Assembly: GCF_000513995.1 (NCBI RefSeq)
Contig: NZ_AZVB01000009.1
Coordinates: forward strand, 1 to 64,000
DNA: 64,000 bases
DNA from: Pseudoxanthomonas sp. J35
Lineage (GTDB): Bacteria > Pseudomonadota > Gammaproteobacteria > Xanthomonadales > Xanthomonadaceae
Reading direction: 5' to 3'
The notes beneath the pieces were generated by a model that searched no databases, was not told the DNA's origin, and worked only from the letters and a program-made list of their open reading frames with translations. Each line of letters begins with the position of its first letter. Position 1 is the stretch's first letter. The translations under genes were made by a program, and so were the position numbers. Positions 55,510 through 64,000 of this stretch are shown in pieces.

Positions 55510-56298
55510 CTATCCGGCGCCGGCGAGCGGCAGCGCCGCGCTGGCGCGCAGCCAGGCGTGCACCGCGTGAATGTCCGGCAGCGCGTGGCGGGCAACGCTG
55601 GCGGCGCGCCCGCCGACCAGCACGCTCCAGCCGCCGGCGCGATGGGCCGCGGCGAAGCCGAATTCGTCGGTCAGGTCGTCGCCGACGAACACCGGCACGC
55701 GGCCGGCGAAGGGCGGGCGCGCCATCAGCCGCTCGACCGCGCGGCCCTTGTCGCTGCCTTCCGGGACGAACTCGACCACATGGTCGCCCGGCTGCAGGCG
55801 GTAGCCGGGCAGGCCATCGATGCGCTCGCGGGCAAAACCGGTCACGACCTCGGCCGCATGCGGTGCTGCCCGCCAGTGCAGGGCCAGGCTGCTGCCCTTG
55901 TCCTCCACCAGCACGCCTGGATGGGCGGCGGCCAGGTGCGCGGCGGCGCGATGCAGCTCGTGCAGGAAAGCGGAGGTGTCGTCGGGGATCGCCGCCGCGG
56001 CCTCCGCATCGCCACGGATCTGGTGGCCATGCAGGCCGGCGGCGGGCAGCCGCAGCGGCGCGAACAGCGCGTCGAGCTGTTCCAGCGGGCGGCCGCTGAC
56101 CAGCGCAACCGCGCCATGCAGGCGGTCGCTGACCGCGCCGATGGCCTCGAGCACTGTCGGGGGCACGCGTACGGCGGCCGGATCGGTGGTGAAGCCGACC
56201 AGGGTGCCGTCGACGTCGAGGAACAGGGCGCAGGCGTCGTCGATGGGGGGCGGCGGCATGCGCCGGGGGGTCGCGTCGACCATGGGGGGATTGTGCAT
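55510..56298 (-). CDS. otsB: Trehalose-6-phosphate phosphatase
   Basis: 262 residues, HAD superfamily. Nucleophile Asp in F-L-D-V-D-G-T-L (near 26-33) and the metal-binding G-D-D-L-T-D-E near 218. It removes phosphate from trehalose-6-phosphate. The first ATG at 56298 or the next at 56283 may be used, as both lie in a G-rich stretch. Divergent from the DUF3574 gene; 32 bp upstream of GH15. Confidence 0.95.
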   Translation of the reverse strand: MHNPPMVDATPRRMPPPPIDDACALFLDVDGTLVGFTTDPAAVRVPPTVLEAIGAVSDRLHGAVALVSGRPLEQLDALFAPLRLPAAGLHGHQIRGDAEAAAAIPDDTSAFLHELHRAAAHLAAAHPGVLVEDKGSSLALHWRAAPHAAEVVTGFARERIDGLPGYRLQPGDHVVEFVPEGSDKGRAVERLMARPPFAGRVPVFVGDDLTDEFGFAAAHRAGGWSVLVGGRAASVARHALPDIHAVHAWLRASAALPLAGAG

Positions 56299-56508
56299 GG
56301 CGTGCCATGATGTCCGGGTTATACGGGTGCGTGCGCCGCGGCGGGCGATGAGCAGGGATCGGCGATGGCCGGTGCGGCGGCAGCTCCGTGGCAGGCTATC
56401 ATCCGCCTGCGTCCGGCGCGACCGCGCCGTGGCATATGCTCATTACGCGGCGTTGTTTGCCGCCATGCAACCCGGACCGACACCCTGCGGAGCCCCTGGA
56501 ACCGCGCC

Positions 56509-56973
56509 ATGTGCATCCGATCCGCCCTGCTGTCCGTACTGGTGCTCGCCGCCTGCGCGGGTGGACCGCCTGTCGTCGCCGGCGGCCATGCCACGGGGCA
56601 GGGCGCGGCGCCGGTCGCCGCATCCGCGTCCGGATGGGTGCGCAGCGAGCTGTATTTCGGGCTCGGCAGCGAAGAGGGCGGGGCCGCCGACGCGCGCACC
56701 GCGCGGATCGACGAGGCCGGCTGGCGCGAGTTCCTCGACCGCGAGGTGACGCCGCGTTTCCCCGACGGCCTGACCGTGTTCGATGCCTACGGCCAGTGGC
56801 GCTTCCGCGATGGCGAGGCGCCGGAGCGGCTGCGCACGCGCGTGCTGGTGATCCTGCACGAAGACAGCGCGCCGCGCCTGGCCGACATCGAGGCCATCCG
56901 CCAGGCCTGGCTGCGCGCCACCGGGCACGAATCGGTGCTGTGGTCGAGGCACCCCGTGGAGGTTTCCTTCTGA
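56509..56973 (+). CDS. DUF3574 lipoprotein
   Basis: 154 residues from ATG 56509. The signal peptide ends with the lipobox L-A-A-C (Cys near 16). The C-terminal domain contains E-L-Y-F-G-L-G, V-T-P-R-F-P-D-G-L-T-V and G-Q-W-R-F, the DUF3574 core, which in other proteobacteria is a small secreted domain of unknown function. The region 56299-56508 upstream has no further gene. The TonB-dependent receptor gene follows after 66 bp. Confidence 0.85.
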   Translation: MCIRSALLSVLVLAACAGGPPVVAGGHATGQGAAPVAASASGWVRSELYFGLGSEEGGAADARTARIDEAGWREFLDREVTPRFPDGLTVFDAYGQWRFRDGEAPERLRTRVLVILHEDSAPRLADIEAIRQAWLRATGHESVLWSRHPVEVSF

Positions 56974-57039
56974 CCCGGCGCTGTCGGGCAGCTTTGCACC
57001 ATCGTTGTGCCGTCCGCTCCCCACCCCGAGGACATGCCG

Positions 57040-59304
57040 ATGAACCCGAGGTCTACCGTATTCCACCGCCCCTTGCCACGCCGCCGTGCGCTGGCCACCA
57101 CGCTCGCCGCCCTCCTGCCGCTGGCCGCCGCGGCGCAGGACAGTCCCACCACCCTCGACGCGGTGCAGGTCACCGCCCAGCGCAAGGTCGAGAACATCCA
57201 GGACGTGCCGGTGTCGATCACCAGCATCGACCCGGAAAAGCTGCACGTGCTCGGCTCCGGCGGCAACGACATCCGCTTCCTGTCCGGGCGCGTGCCCAGC
57301 CTCAACATCGAATCCTCGTACGGCCGCGCCTTCCCGCGCTTCTACATCCGCGGCCTCGGCAATACCGACTTCGACCTCAATGCCTCGCAGCCGGTGTCGC
57401 TGGTATACGACGACGTGGTCCAGGAGAACCCGCTGCTCAAGGGCTTCCCGCTGTTCGACATCGAGCGGGTGGAAGTGCTGCGCGGGCCTCAGGGGACGCT
57501 GTTCGGCCGCAACACCCCGGCCGGCGTGGTCAAGTTCGACTCGGTGCGGCCGTCGCAGGAGTTCGGCGGCTACGCGCAGCTGGCCGTCGGCAACGATGCC
57601 ATGGTCAACTTCGAGGGCGCGGTGGGCGGGCCGCTGGGCGCAGGGTGGTCCGGGCGCGTGTCGGCGCTGTACCAGCGTCGCGACGACTGGGTCAGCAATA
57701 CCTATCCCGGCCCGAACGACGGATTCGAGGGTTACGACGAGTCCGCCGCACGCGTGCAGATGCTGTACGAAGGCGACGGGTTCGAGGCGCTGTTCAACCT
57801 GCACCGGCGCGACCTCAATGGCACCGCGCGGCTGTTCCGCGCAAACATCATCCAGCCGGGCAGCAACCGCTTCGTCCCCGGCTTCGACCGCGACAAGGTC
57901 GCGCTGGACGGCGTCAACTTCTCCGACCTGGAGACCTGGGGCGGCAGCGCACGCCTGCGCTGGGACTTCGGCGACCTGAGCCTGCATTCGATCACCGGCT
58001 ACGAGACCCTGGAATCGCTCAACCGCGGCGACATCGATGGCGGTTACGGCGCGGTGTTCCTGCCCGATTCCGGCCCGGGCCTGATCCCGTTCGCCTCCGA
58101 GTCCGCCGACGGCATCCCCGACCACAAGCAGGTGAGCCAGGAGTTCCGCCTCGAGTCCGACTACGGCGGCCGCTTCGACTGGCAGGCCGGCCTGTTCTGG
58201 TACCGCGAGGAGCTGACCATCGACAGCTTCAACTACGACTCGCTGGCTCCGGGCAATCCGCTGGCCGGCCACGCCGTGCAGGAGCAGGAGAACACCGCTT
58301 GGGCGGTGTTCGCTTCCGGCGAGTACGCGGCCACCGAGCAGCTGAAGTTGCGCGCCGGTGTGCGCTACACCAAGGACGAGAAGGACTTCTCGGCCAGCGT
58401 GCTGGAGCCGGCGCCGTTCGGCGCGCCGGCCGGCGGCCCGTACACGGTGGACACCAGCGTCGACGACGTCAGCTGGGATGCCAGCGCGGTCTATTCGGCC
58501 AACGACGATGTCAACCTCTATGCGCGCGTCGCGAAGGGCTTCCGCGCCCCGTCGATCCAGGGGCGGTTGCTGTTCGCCGCGCCGGGCGCGCCCAATGGAG
58601 GCGTGTCCACCGCCGATTCGGAGAAGGTGATCTCGTACGAGATCGGCGTGAAGGCGGACCTGTGGGACCGCCGCGCGCGGGTGGGGTTCAACGTGTTCCG
58701 CTACGAGGTCAGCGACCAGCAGCTGATCGCGGTCGGCGGCGGCTCCAACATCGCCACCCTGCTCAACGCCGACAAGACCCGCGGCCAGGGGGTGGAGCTG
58801 GACCTGCAGGCGTGGCTGGCTGAAGGCCTGCTGCTCACCTGGGGCACCAGCTACAACGACACCCGCATCGACGACCCGGGCCTGGCGGTGGCGATCTGCG
58901 GCGGCGGCTGCACCATTACCGACCCGACCACGGTGATCGCCGGTGCGACCTATGCGCTGATCGACGGCAACCCGCTGCCGCAGGCGCCGGAGTGGATCCA
59001 CAACCTGACCCTGCGCTACGGCGTGCCGGTGGGCGACGGCGAGTTCTACGCCTTCACCGACTGGGCCTACCGCAGCGCGGTCAACTTCTTCCTGTACGAG
59101 TCGCCGGAGTTCCGCGGCCGCTCCTCGCTGGAAGGCGGCCTGCGCGTGGGTTACGGCTGGGGCGATGGCGCCTACGACCTGGCGGTGTTCGGCCGCAACA
59201 TCACCGACCAGACCCGGATCGTCGGCGGCATCGACTTCAACAACCTCACCGGCTTCATCAACGAGCCGCGCACCTGGGGCGTGGAGTTCCGCTACGGGTT
59301 CTGA
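57040..59304 (+). CDS. TonB-dependent outer membrane receptor
   Basis: 754 residues from ATG 57040, chosen because CGAGGA at 57027-57032 is seven bases upstream; ATG 57034 is too close. The signal peptide ends near residue 32 (A-A-A-Q-D). A TonB-box-like segment T-L-D-A-V-Q-V-T-A lies at about 37-45, the plug domain has R-V-E-V-L-R-G-P-Q-G-T-L-F-G-R-N, and a 22-strand type barrel ends with V-E-F-R-Y-G-F. It imports a ligand not deducible from sequence. The downstream permease could move the same ligand across the inner membrane. Confidence 0.93.
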   Translation: MNPRSTVFHRPLPRRRALATTLAALLPLAAAAQDSPTTLDAVQVTAQRKVENIQDVPVSITSIDPEKLHVLGSGGNDIRFLSGRVPSLNIESSYGRAFPRFYIRGLGNTDFDLNASQPVSLVYDDVVQENPLLKGFPLFDIERVEVLRGPQGTLFGRNTPAGVVKFDSVRPSQEFGGYAQLAVGNDAMVNFEGAVGGPLGAGWSGRVSALYQRRDDWVSNTYPGPNDGFEGYDESAARVQMLYEGDGFEALFNLHRRDLNGTARLFRANIIQPGSNRFVPGFDRDKVALDGVNFSDLETWGGSARLRWDFGDLSLHSITGYETLESLNRGDIDGGYGAVFLPDSGPGLIPFASESADGIPDHKQVSQEFRLESDYGGRFDWQAGLFWYREELTIDSFNYDSLAPGNPLAGHAVQEQENTAWAVFASGEYAATEQLKLRAGVRYTKDEKDFSASVLEPAPFGAPAGGPYTVDTSVDDVSWDASAVYSANDDVNLYARVAKGFRAPSIQGRLLFAAPGAPNGGVSTADSEKVISYEIGVKADLWDRRARVGFNVFRYEVSDQQLIAVGGGSNIATLLNADKTRGQGVELDLQAWLAEGLLLTWGTSYNDTRIDDPGLAVAICGGGCTITDPTTVIAGATYALIDGNPLPQAPEWIHNLTLRYGVPVGDGEFYAFTDWAYRSAVNFFLYESPEFRGRSSLEGGLRVGYGWGDGAYDLAVFGRNITDQTRIVGGIDFNNLTGFINEPRTWGVEFRYGF

Positions 59305-59426
59305 TGGGGCGAGGCGGGGCGCCACCGGGGCGCCCCGCCGTCGCGTTCGTCCACAATTGCCCGCTTCGTGCCGGCCCATGCGCGGGCCGGCCAGCGCCTG
59401 CCCGAAGCCCGTTACCAGGACCTGAC

Positions 59427-61046
59427 ATGCCGATATCCACGCAGTCTTCCCGCCGCCTGCCCTGGTTCGTCGCCGGCGACCTCAACGGCTTCTTCGGCCT
59501 GGTGGTCGACAACCTGTCCATCCTCGGCTTCATTGCCGCGGCGCTGGTCGGGATCTTCGGGTTCCCGGCGGAGGTGGTGTTCCTGCGCATGTTCCCCGGC
59601 ACCGCGCTGGGCGTGCTGCTGGGCAACCTGATGTACACGGTGATGGCGCGGCGCCTGGCCATGCGCAGCGGTCGCGACGACGTGACCGCGATGCCGCTGG
59701 GCCTGGACGCGCCGACCAGCATCGGCATGGCCCTGCTGGTGCTGGGCCCGGCTTTCGCCGGCTTCCGCCAGCAGGGCATGGACGAACAGGCCGCGGCGTT
59801 GGCGACCTGGCAGCTGGGCATGGCCTCGCTGGTGGTGATGGGGCTGCTGAAGCTGGCGCTGTCCTTCGCCGGCGACTGGATCACCCGGATGCTGCCACGG
59901 GCGGCCCTGCTGGGCTCGATCGGCGGCGCGGCGCTGGCGCTGCTGGGCTTCCTGCCGCTGCTGGAGACCTTGCGCAACCCGGTGGTCGGCATGGCCAGCT
60001 TCGGCGTGCTGCTGTACGTGCTGCTCGGCCGGGGCCGGCTGCCCTGGCGGGTACCCGGCGTGCTCGCCGCGTTCGTCGTCGGCACCGCGCTGTACTACGG
60101 CCTGGGCCTGGCCGGCCTGGGCCTGCCCGGCTTCGCCGTGCCGCAGCCGCAGCCGCTGCAGGCGGTGCTGCCGTTGCCGGACGCCGGCTTCATCACCGGG
60201 CTGCCCTACACCGTACCCTACCTGCCGCTGCTGCTGCCGTTCGGGCTGCTGATGGTGATCGGCGGGATCAATGTGGCCGAAAGCGCGCGTGCGGCCGGCG
60301 ACGACTACCGCACCCGTGACGTGCTGCTGGTGGAGGCGGTGGCGACGTTGCTGGCCGGGATCTGCGGAGGCGTGGCGCAGACCACGCCGTACATCGGCCA
60401 GCCGGCGTACAAGCACATGGGCGCGCGCCACGGCTATACGCTGCTGACGGGACTGTTCATCGGCCTGGGCGGCATGCTCGGCTACGTCTCGCTGCTGGTG
60501 CAGTGGCTGCCGGTGCCGGTGCTGGCGCCGATCATCGTCTACGTCGGCCTGGGCATCACCGTACAGGCCTTCCAGGCCAGTCCCCGCCAGCACGCGCCGG
60601 CGGTGGCGCTGGCGTTCCTGCCGGCGCTGGCCTACCTGCTGGTGATCAAGCTGGGCAACCCGGCGTGGATCGCGCCGGACAGCTTCGCCGCACTGTACGC
60701 GGGTATCGATGCGCACGGCCTGTCCGACCTGGCCGCGATCGTGAGCCTGGGCAACGGCTTCATCATCACCGCGATGCTGTGGGGCACCGCGCTGGTGGCG
60801 ATCATCGACCGGCACCCGCGCCGGGCCGCGGCGGTCCTGCTGCTGGCGGGCGTGCTCACCCTCTTCGGCGTGATCCATTCGGTCGATCCGCGTGGCGGCA
60901 TCTACCTGCCGTGGATGCTGGAAGGCGTACGCGCGACCATCGCCTGGCAGTTCGCCGCCGGCTATGCCGTGCTGGCGCTGCTGCTGGGCCTGCTCTCGCT
61001 GCAGCGTCCCGTCGCGGAAGAAACGGAAGCGCGCGATCCGCATTGA
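59427..61046 (+). CDS. NCS2-like nucleobase permease
   Basis: 539 residues from ATG 59427. About 13-14 transmembrane helices, with a hydrophobic core rich in Gly, Leu and Pro. The start (F-V-A-G-D-L-N-G-F-F-G-L-V-V-D-N-L) and a later G-G-I-N-V-A-E-S-A-R-A-A-G-D-D-Y resemble the xanthine/uracil/AzgA permease superfamily, where the acidic residue in the second segment takes part in binding. It is likely a proton-driven purine or pyrimidine importer; the exact base is unknown. It follows the TonB receptor after 122 bp. Confidence 0.65.
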   Translation: MPISTQSSRRLPWFVAGDLNGFFGLVVDNLSILGFIAAALVGIFGFPAEVVFLRMFPGTALGVLLGNLMYTVMARRLAMRSGRDDVTAMPLGLDAPTSIGMALLVLGPAFAGFRQQGMDEQAAALATWQLGMASLVVMGLLKLALSFAGDWITRMLPRAALLGSIGGAALALLGFLPLLETLRNPVVGMASFGVLLYVLLGRGRLPWRVPGVLAAFVVGTALYYGLGLAGLGLPGFAVPQPQPLQAVLPLPDAGFITGLPYTVPYLPLLLPFGLLMVIGGINVAESARAAGDDYRTRDVLLVEAVATLLAGICGGVAQTTPYIGQPAYKHMGARHGYTLLTGLFIGLGGMLGYVSLLVQWLPVPVLAPIIVYVGLGITVQAFQASPRQHAPAVALAFLPALAYLLVIKLGNPAWIAPDSFAALYAGIDAHGLSDLAAIVSLGNGFIITAMLWGTALVAIIDRHPRRAAAVLLLAGVLTLFGVIHSVDPRGGIYLPWMLEGVRATIAWQFAAGYAVLALLLGLLSLQRPVAEETEARDPH

Positions 61047-61116
61047 GCACGGAGGCCGGGGAACCCCCGGCGCACCCGGCTGTCACAGCTGCATGTCCGG
61101 AGCAGAAGGAGACGAC

Positions 61117-61938
61117 ATGCAGCAGGTACGCAAGCCGCCGGCACGATGGCCCTGGCTGGTGGTTGCCGTGGTGGCAGGGGCGGCCGGCTGGTGGCTGTTG
61201 CGGCCGGCGATGCCGGTGCACCAGGCGCCGGCGTCGGCGGAAACAGCCGCGCCCGGGGGCGCGCCGCCGCCGCCGGTCGCGACGGGCAGCGATGCCCCCC
61301 GCATCCAGCATCCGCTGGAGCCGCTGCCGGACGCCGCCGACGAAGCGATCCCCGCGCTGGCCGACAGCGATGCGCTCGTGTTCGGGGAGCTGGAAGCCCT
61401 GTCCGGCGATCCTTCGCTGCTGGGCCTGCTGATCCGCGAGCACCTGGTGCAGCGGCTGGTGGTGATGGTCGACAACCTCACCGAACCGCGCGTGCAAACC
61501 TCGGTGATGGCCCTGCGCAGTCCGCCGGGGCAGTACGCGGTGGTCGAAGGCGAGGGGGCGGCCGTGGACGACATGCAGGCCAACACGGCGCGCTATGCGC
61601 CGTACGTGGCCGCGTTCACCGGTGCCGAGCCGCAGCGCCTGGCCAATACCTACCGCCGGCTGTATCCGCTGTTCCAGCAGGCCTATGCCGAGATCGGCGG
61701 TCCGGATGCCTACTTCAACGACCGCCTGGTGCAGGTGATCGACCACCTCCTGCAGGCGCCGCCTCCGCCGTCCGCCGCCGCCCTGGTGCGCGACGAGCGC
61801 GGTCGCTGGCGCCACGTCGATCCGGCGCTGGAGTCGGCCTCGGTCGGGCACAAGGCGTTGATGCGGCTGTCGCCCGGGCAGCAGACTGCGGTCAAGCAGC
61901 AGCTGCGTGCGCTGCGGCGGGCGCTGGCCCGGCCCTGA
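61117..61938 (+). CDS. DUF3014 family membrane-anchored protein
   Basis: 273 residues from ATG 61117 with AAGGAG upstream. One N-terminal membrane segment (about 12-30) is followed by a Pro/Ala-rich linker and a conserved domain with L-P-x-L-x-D-S-D (about 87-95), G-x-L-x-R-E-H-L-V-Q-R-L-V-V-M-V-D-N-L and Y-R-R-L-Y-P-L-F-Q-Q-A-Y. DUF3014 is a periplasmic domain of unknown function in Xanthomonas and Pseudomonas relatives. No link to neighbours is known. Confidence 0.88.
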   Translation: MQQVRKPPARWPWLVVAVVAGAAGWWLLRPAMPVHQAPASAETAAPGGAPPPPVATGSDAPRIQHPLEPLPDAADEAIPALADSDALVFGELEALSGDPSLLGLLIREHLVQRLVVMVDNLTEPRVQTSVMALRSPPGQYAVVEGEGAAVDDMQANTARYAPYVAAFTGAEPQRLANTYRRLYPLFQQAYAEIGGPDAYFNDRLVQVIDHLLQAPPPPSAAALVRDERGRWRHVDPALESASVGHKALMRLSPGQQTAVKQQLRALRRALARP

Positions 61939-61999
61939 GTGGTCCACGCGGGGGCGTTGCGGGAGTATCCTGCGCGCCCTCCCGTGCCTGCCTCGCCCG

Positions 62000-62569
62000 A
62001 TGACCGGCGTCCCGCGTCCGCTGCCCCTGTCCACCGCCGCCGAGCCCACCGTGTTCCAGCAGGTGCTGGGCGCGCCGTTCTTCAAGCTGCCCGACAGCCT
62101 GCGCGCGCTGCATTCGATCCGCGGCCACGGCGCGTATGCGGGGCGGGTGGAGATCGAGCGCGGCGCAGGGCTGCCGGCGCGGCTGTGCGGCGCCATCGCC
62201 GGCCTGCCGCCATCGATGCGCGACGCGCCACTGCGGGTGGAATTCGAGGCCAGTCCGCGCATGGAGACCTGGCGCCGCGACTTCGGCGGGCACCGCCTGG
62301 TCTCGCGCCTGCGCTGCCGCAAGGGCCTGCTGCGGGAACGGATGGGGCCGCTGCAGTTCCGCTTCGCCCTGCATACCGCCGGCGGCGCGATCTACTGGAA
62401 CGTGGTCGGTGTGCGCCTGCTGGGCATCCTGCCGTTGCCGGCGCGGTTGTTCGCCGGCGTGCAGTGCCGCGAGCGCGAACAGGCCGGGCGCTACGAGTTC
62501 CAGGTCGAGGCCCGGCTGCCCCTGGTCGGCCGCCTGGTCCGCTACGAGGGCTGGCTGGAGCCGGCCTGA
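62000..62569 (+). CDS. DUF4166 family protein
   Basis: 189 residues from ATG 62000. The segments F-Q-Q-V-L-G-x-x-F-x-x-L-P and [10 protein letters not shown]-x-x-x-S and the terminal Y-E-G-W-L are the conserved blocks of DUF4166, found alone or fused to dehydrogenases. No catalytic residue is known. Its last 28 bases overlap the convergent GIY-YIG gene. Confidence 0.85.
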   Translation: MTGVPRPLPLSTAAEPTVFQQVLGAPFFKLPDSLRALHSIRGHGAYAGRVEIERGAGLPARLCGAIAGLPPSMRDAPLRVEFEASPRMETWRRDFGGHRLVSRLRCRKGLLRERMGPLQFRFALHTAGGAIYWNVVGVRLLGILPLPARLFAGVQCREREQAGRYEFQVEARLPLVGRLVRYEGWLEPA

Positions 62570-62850
62570 GAGGCCATGCCCGGCCCGTCCGGCGGGCCTT
62601 CCAGCAGGAACGCCAGCTTGTGTTCGCGCGGCAGGCGCTTGATCTCCCACTCGGCCCGCGAAGCCGCGGCCCGGTCCGGAAAGGCGCGGCTGCCGAGCAG
62701 GCGCAGCGGCGGGTTGGCACGGGTGTAGCGCGCGCCCTTGCCGGCCAGATGGGCCTGGAAACGGGCGTCCACGTCGGTGCTGATGCCGGCGTACCAGGCG
62801 CCGTTGCGGCATTCGAGCAGGTACAGGAACCAGGGGCGCGGGGCGGTCAT
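62542..62850 (-). CDS. GIY-YIG domain protein (UPF0213/YhbQ type)
   Basis: 102 residues from ATG 62850. The GIY-YIG fold is indicated by Y-L-L-E-C (about 9-13), W-Y-A-G-I-S-T-D-V (about 18-26) with the conserved Arg in A-R-F-Q-x-H, and E-W-x-I-K-R-L (about 70). Single-domain members are predicted nucleases whose targets are unknown. The 3' end overlaps the DUF4166 gene by 28 bases. Confidence 0.9.
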   Translation of the reverse strand: MTAPRPWFLYLLECRNGAWYAGISTDVDARFQAHLAGKGARYTRANPPLRLLGSRAFPDRAAASRAEWEIKRLPREHKLAFLLEGPPDGPGMASQAGSSQPS

Positions 62851-62908
62851 GGCGGGATTATCCGCCGGCGGAGGACTTTCCCGCGCTTGAACGGCCGTCG
62901 CATCCGGG

Positions 62909-62936
62909 CTTGAAACCCCCGCCGACAACCGCATCT
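62909..62936 (+). promoter_or_regulatory. sigma-32 (heat-shock) type promoter of clpB
   Basis: CTTGAA (62909-62914), a 14-bp spacer and CCGCATCT (62929-62936), against the RpoH consensus CTTGAA-N13..15-CCCCATNT: 6/6 and 6/7 fixed positions. It lies 48 bp before clpB. A second CTTGAA at 62886-62891 is not followed by a good -10. Confidence 0.75.
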
Positions 62937-62984
62937 GGAGGATATCGCCGGCGTGGCCGGCCACCACCTTCGGGGGACCAATCG

Positions 62985-64000
62985 ATGCGGATGGACAAGC
63001 TCACCTCGCGTTTCCAGCAGGCGCTGGCCGACGCGCAGTCGCTGGCCGTGGGCCGCGACCACAACCTGCTCGAGCCGGTGCACGTGCTCGTGGCCCTGCT
63101 GGACCAGGCCGGCGGCAGCACCCGGCCGCTGCTGGCCCAGGCCGGCGTCAACGTGCCGCTGCTGCGCGAGCGCCTGGGCGAGGCCCTGGAAAAGCTGCCG
63201 AAGGTATCCGGCCAGGCCGGCAACCTCTCCGTCGGCAACGACCTGACCCGCCTGCTCAACCTCACCGACAAGCTGGCCCAGCAGCATGGCGACCAGTTCA
63301 TCGCCAGCGAGTGGTTCGTGCTGGCCGCGCTGGAAGGCGGCGGCGAGACCGCGCGGGCACTGAAGGCCGCCGGCGCCGACAAGGCGAAGCTGGAGGCGGC
63401 GATCGCGAAGATCCGTGGAGGCGAGACCGTGCAGTCGGAGAATGCAGAAGACCAGCGCCAGGCGCTGGAGAAGTACACCATCGACCTGACCGCCCGTGCC
63501 GAGTCCGGCAAGCTGGACCCGGTGATCGGCCGCGACGAGGAGATCCGCCGCACCATCCAGGTCCTGCAGCGCCGCACCAAGAACAACCCGGTGCTGATCG
63601 GCGAACCGGGCGTGGGCAAGACCGCGATCGTCGAAGGCCTGGCCCAGCGCATCGTCAAGGGCGAGGTGCCCGAGCAGCTCAAGGGCAAGCGCGTGCTGAG
63701 CCTGGACATGGGCGCGCTGATCGCCGGCGCCAAGTTCCGCGGCGAGTTCGAGGAGCGGCTCAAGGCCGTGCTCAACGACCTGGCCAAGAACGAAGGCCAG
63801 ATCATCCTGTTCATCGACGAACTGCACACCATGGTCGGCGCCGGCAAGGCCGAGGGTGCCATGGACGCGGGCAACATGCTCAAGCCGGCGCTGGCGCGCG
63901 GCGAGCTGCACTGCATCGGCGCCACCACCCTGGACGAGTACCGCCAGTACATCGAGAAGGACGCCGCGCTGGAGCGCCGCTTCCAGAAGGTGTTCGTGGG
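62985..64000 (+). CDS. clpB: ATP-dependent disaggregase ClpB, 5' part
   Basis: The first 338 codons are in the window. The start at 62985 gives [19 protein letters not shown], as in E. coli ClpB. An N-terminal domain (about 1-145) is followed by the first AAA+ domain with Walker A G-E-P-G-V-G-K-T (near 206-213), the substrate-pore loop K-F-R-G-E-F-E-E-R near 251 and Walker B I-L-F-I-D-E-L. ClpB dissolves aggregates with DnaK. The promoter supports heat induction. Confidence 0.97.
   Translation, partial: MRMDKLTSRFQQALADAQSLAVGRDHNLLEPVHVLVALLDQAGGSTRPLLAQAGVNVPLLRERLGEALEKLPKVSGQAGNLSVGNDLTRLLNLTDKLAQQHGDQFIASEWFVLAALEGGGETARALKAAGADKAKLEAAIAKIRGGETVQSENAEDQRQALEKYTIDLTARAESGKLDPVIGRDEEIRRTIQVLQRRTKNNPVLIGEPGVGKTAIVEGLAQRIVKGEVPEQLKGKRVLSLDMGALIAGAKFRGEFEERLKAVLNDLAKNEGQIILFIDELHTMVGAGKAEGAMDAGNMLKPALARGELHCIGATTLDEYRQYIEKDAALERRFQKVFV

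Overview
The window is chromosomal DNA from a high-GC gammaproteobacterium. Protein sequences and gene order (pilSR beside sucCD, rsmA-apaG-apaH, yicC/gmk/rpoZ, bamD, rluD, pgeF, clpB) point to the Xanthomonadaceae (Lysobacteraceae), in the Pseudoxanthomonas/Luteimonas/Lysobacter range. The genus cannot be fixed from the sequence alone. Housekeeping genes sampled by hand are near 77% GC. No rRNA gene, tRNA gene or CRISPR array was recognised, and coding is dense, with no gap above 300 bases.

Layout. 1-340: truncated end of an ISL3-type insertion sequence. 495-8245: serine hydrolase, LemA plus M48 protease, GMC oxidoreductase, ATP/ADP-antiporter-like carrier, hotdog protein. 8337-12483: FadE and an alpha/beta hydrolase, divergent from a TetR regulator, with palindromic candidate operators between them. 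12560-16735: prolidase and a PilZ/DUF1631 pair. 16814-21551: hemW, rdgB and rph facing yicC, gmk and rpoZ. 21666-25333: TPR membrane protein and a two-domain glycosyltransferase. 25431-35880: PBP1b, lipoprotein, YoaA-type helicase, TsaB, ECF-like sigma factor, a frameshifted VOC gene, DgkA, TerC, and a second LemA locus with two TPM-domain proteins. 35944-43377: lgt-thyA-folA facing apaH-apaG-rsmA, then pilR-pilS. 43571-45785: sucC and sucD, separated by a structured repeat. 45838-46838: a small GC-poor island. 46839-51377: nadE, bamD, rluD, pgeF. 51436-62850: DUF481 protein, trehalose cluster otsB-GH15-otsA, DUF3574 lipoprotein, TonB-dependent receptor, nucleobase-type permease, DUF3014, DUF4166 and GIY-YIG proteins. 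62985-64000: 5' part of clpB behind a good sigma-32-type promoter.

How the genes work together. The FadE block looks like a fatty-acid degradation unit under a local TetR repressor. mrcB, lgt and bamD serve the envelope. thyA and folA form the thymidylate cycle. pilS/pilR is the type IV pilus two-component system. otsB-GH15-otsA combines trehalose synthesis with a glucoamylase-like hydrolase.

The most novel-looking piece is 45982-46712. It encodes a 57-residue peptide with a double-glycine leader, followed by a small membrane protein that keeps part of the CPBP (Abi) signature. Both are near 59% GC and lie between a strong terminator and nadE. I read this as a candidate bacteriocin-type peptide with its immunity or processing partner. 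No dedicated exporter is present in the window.
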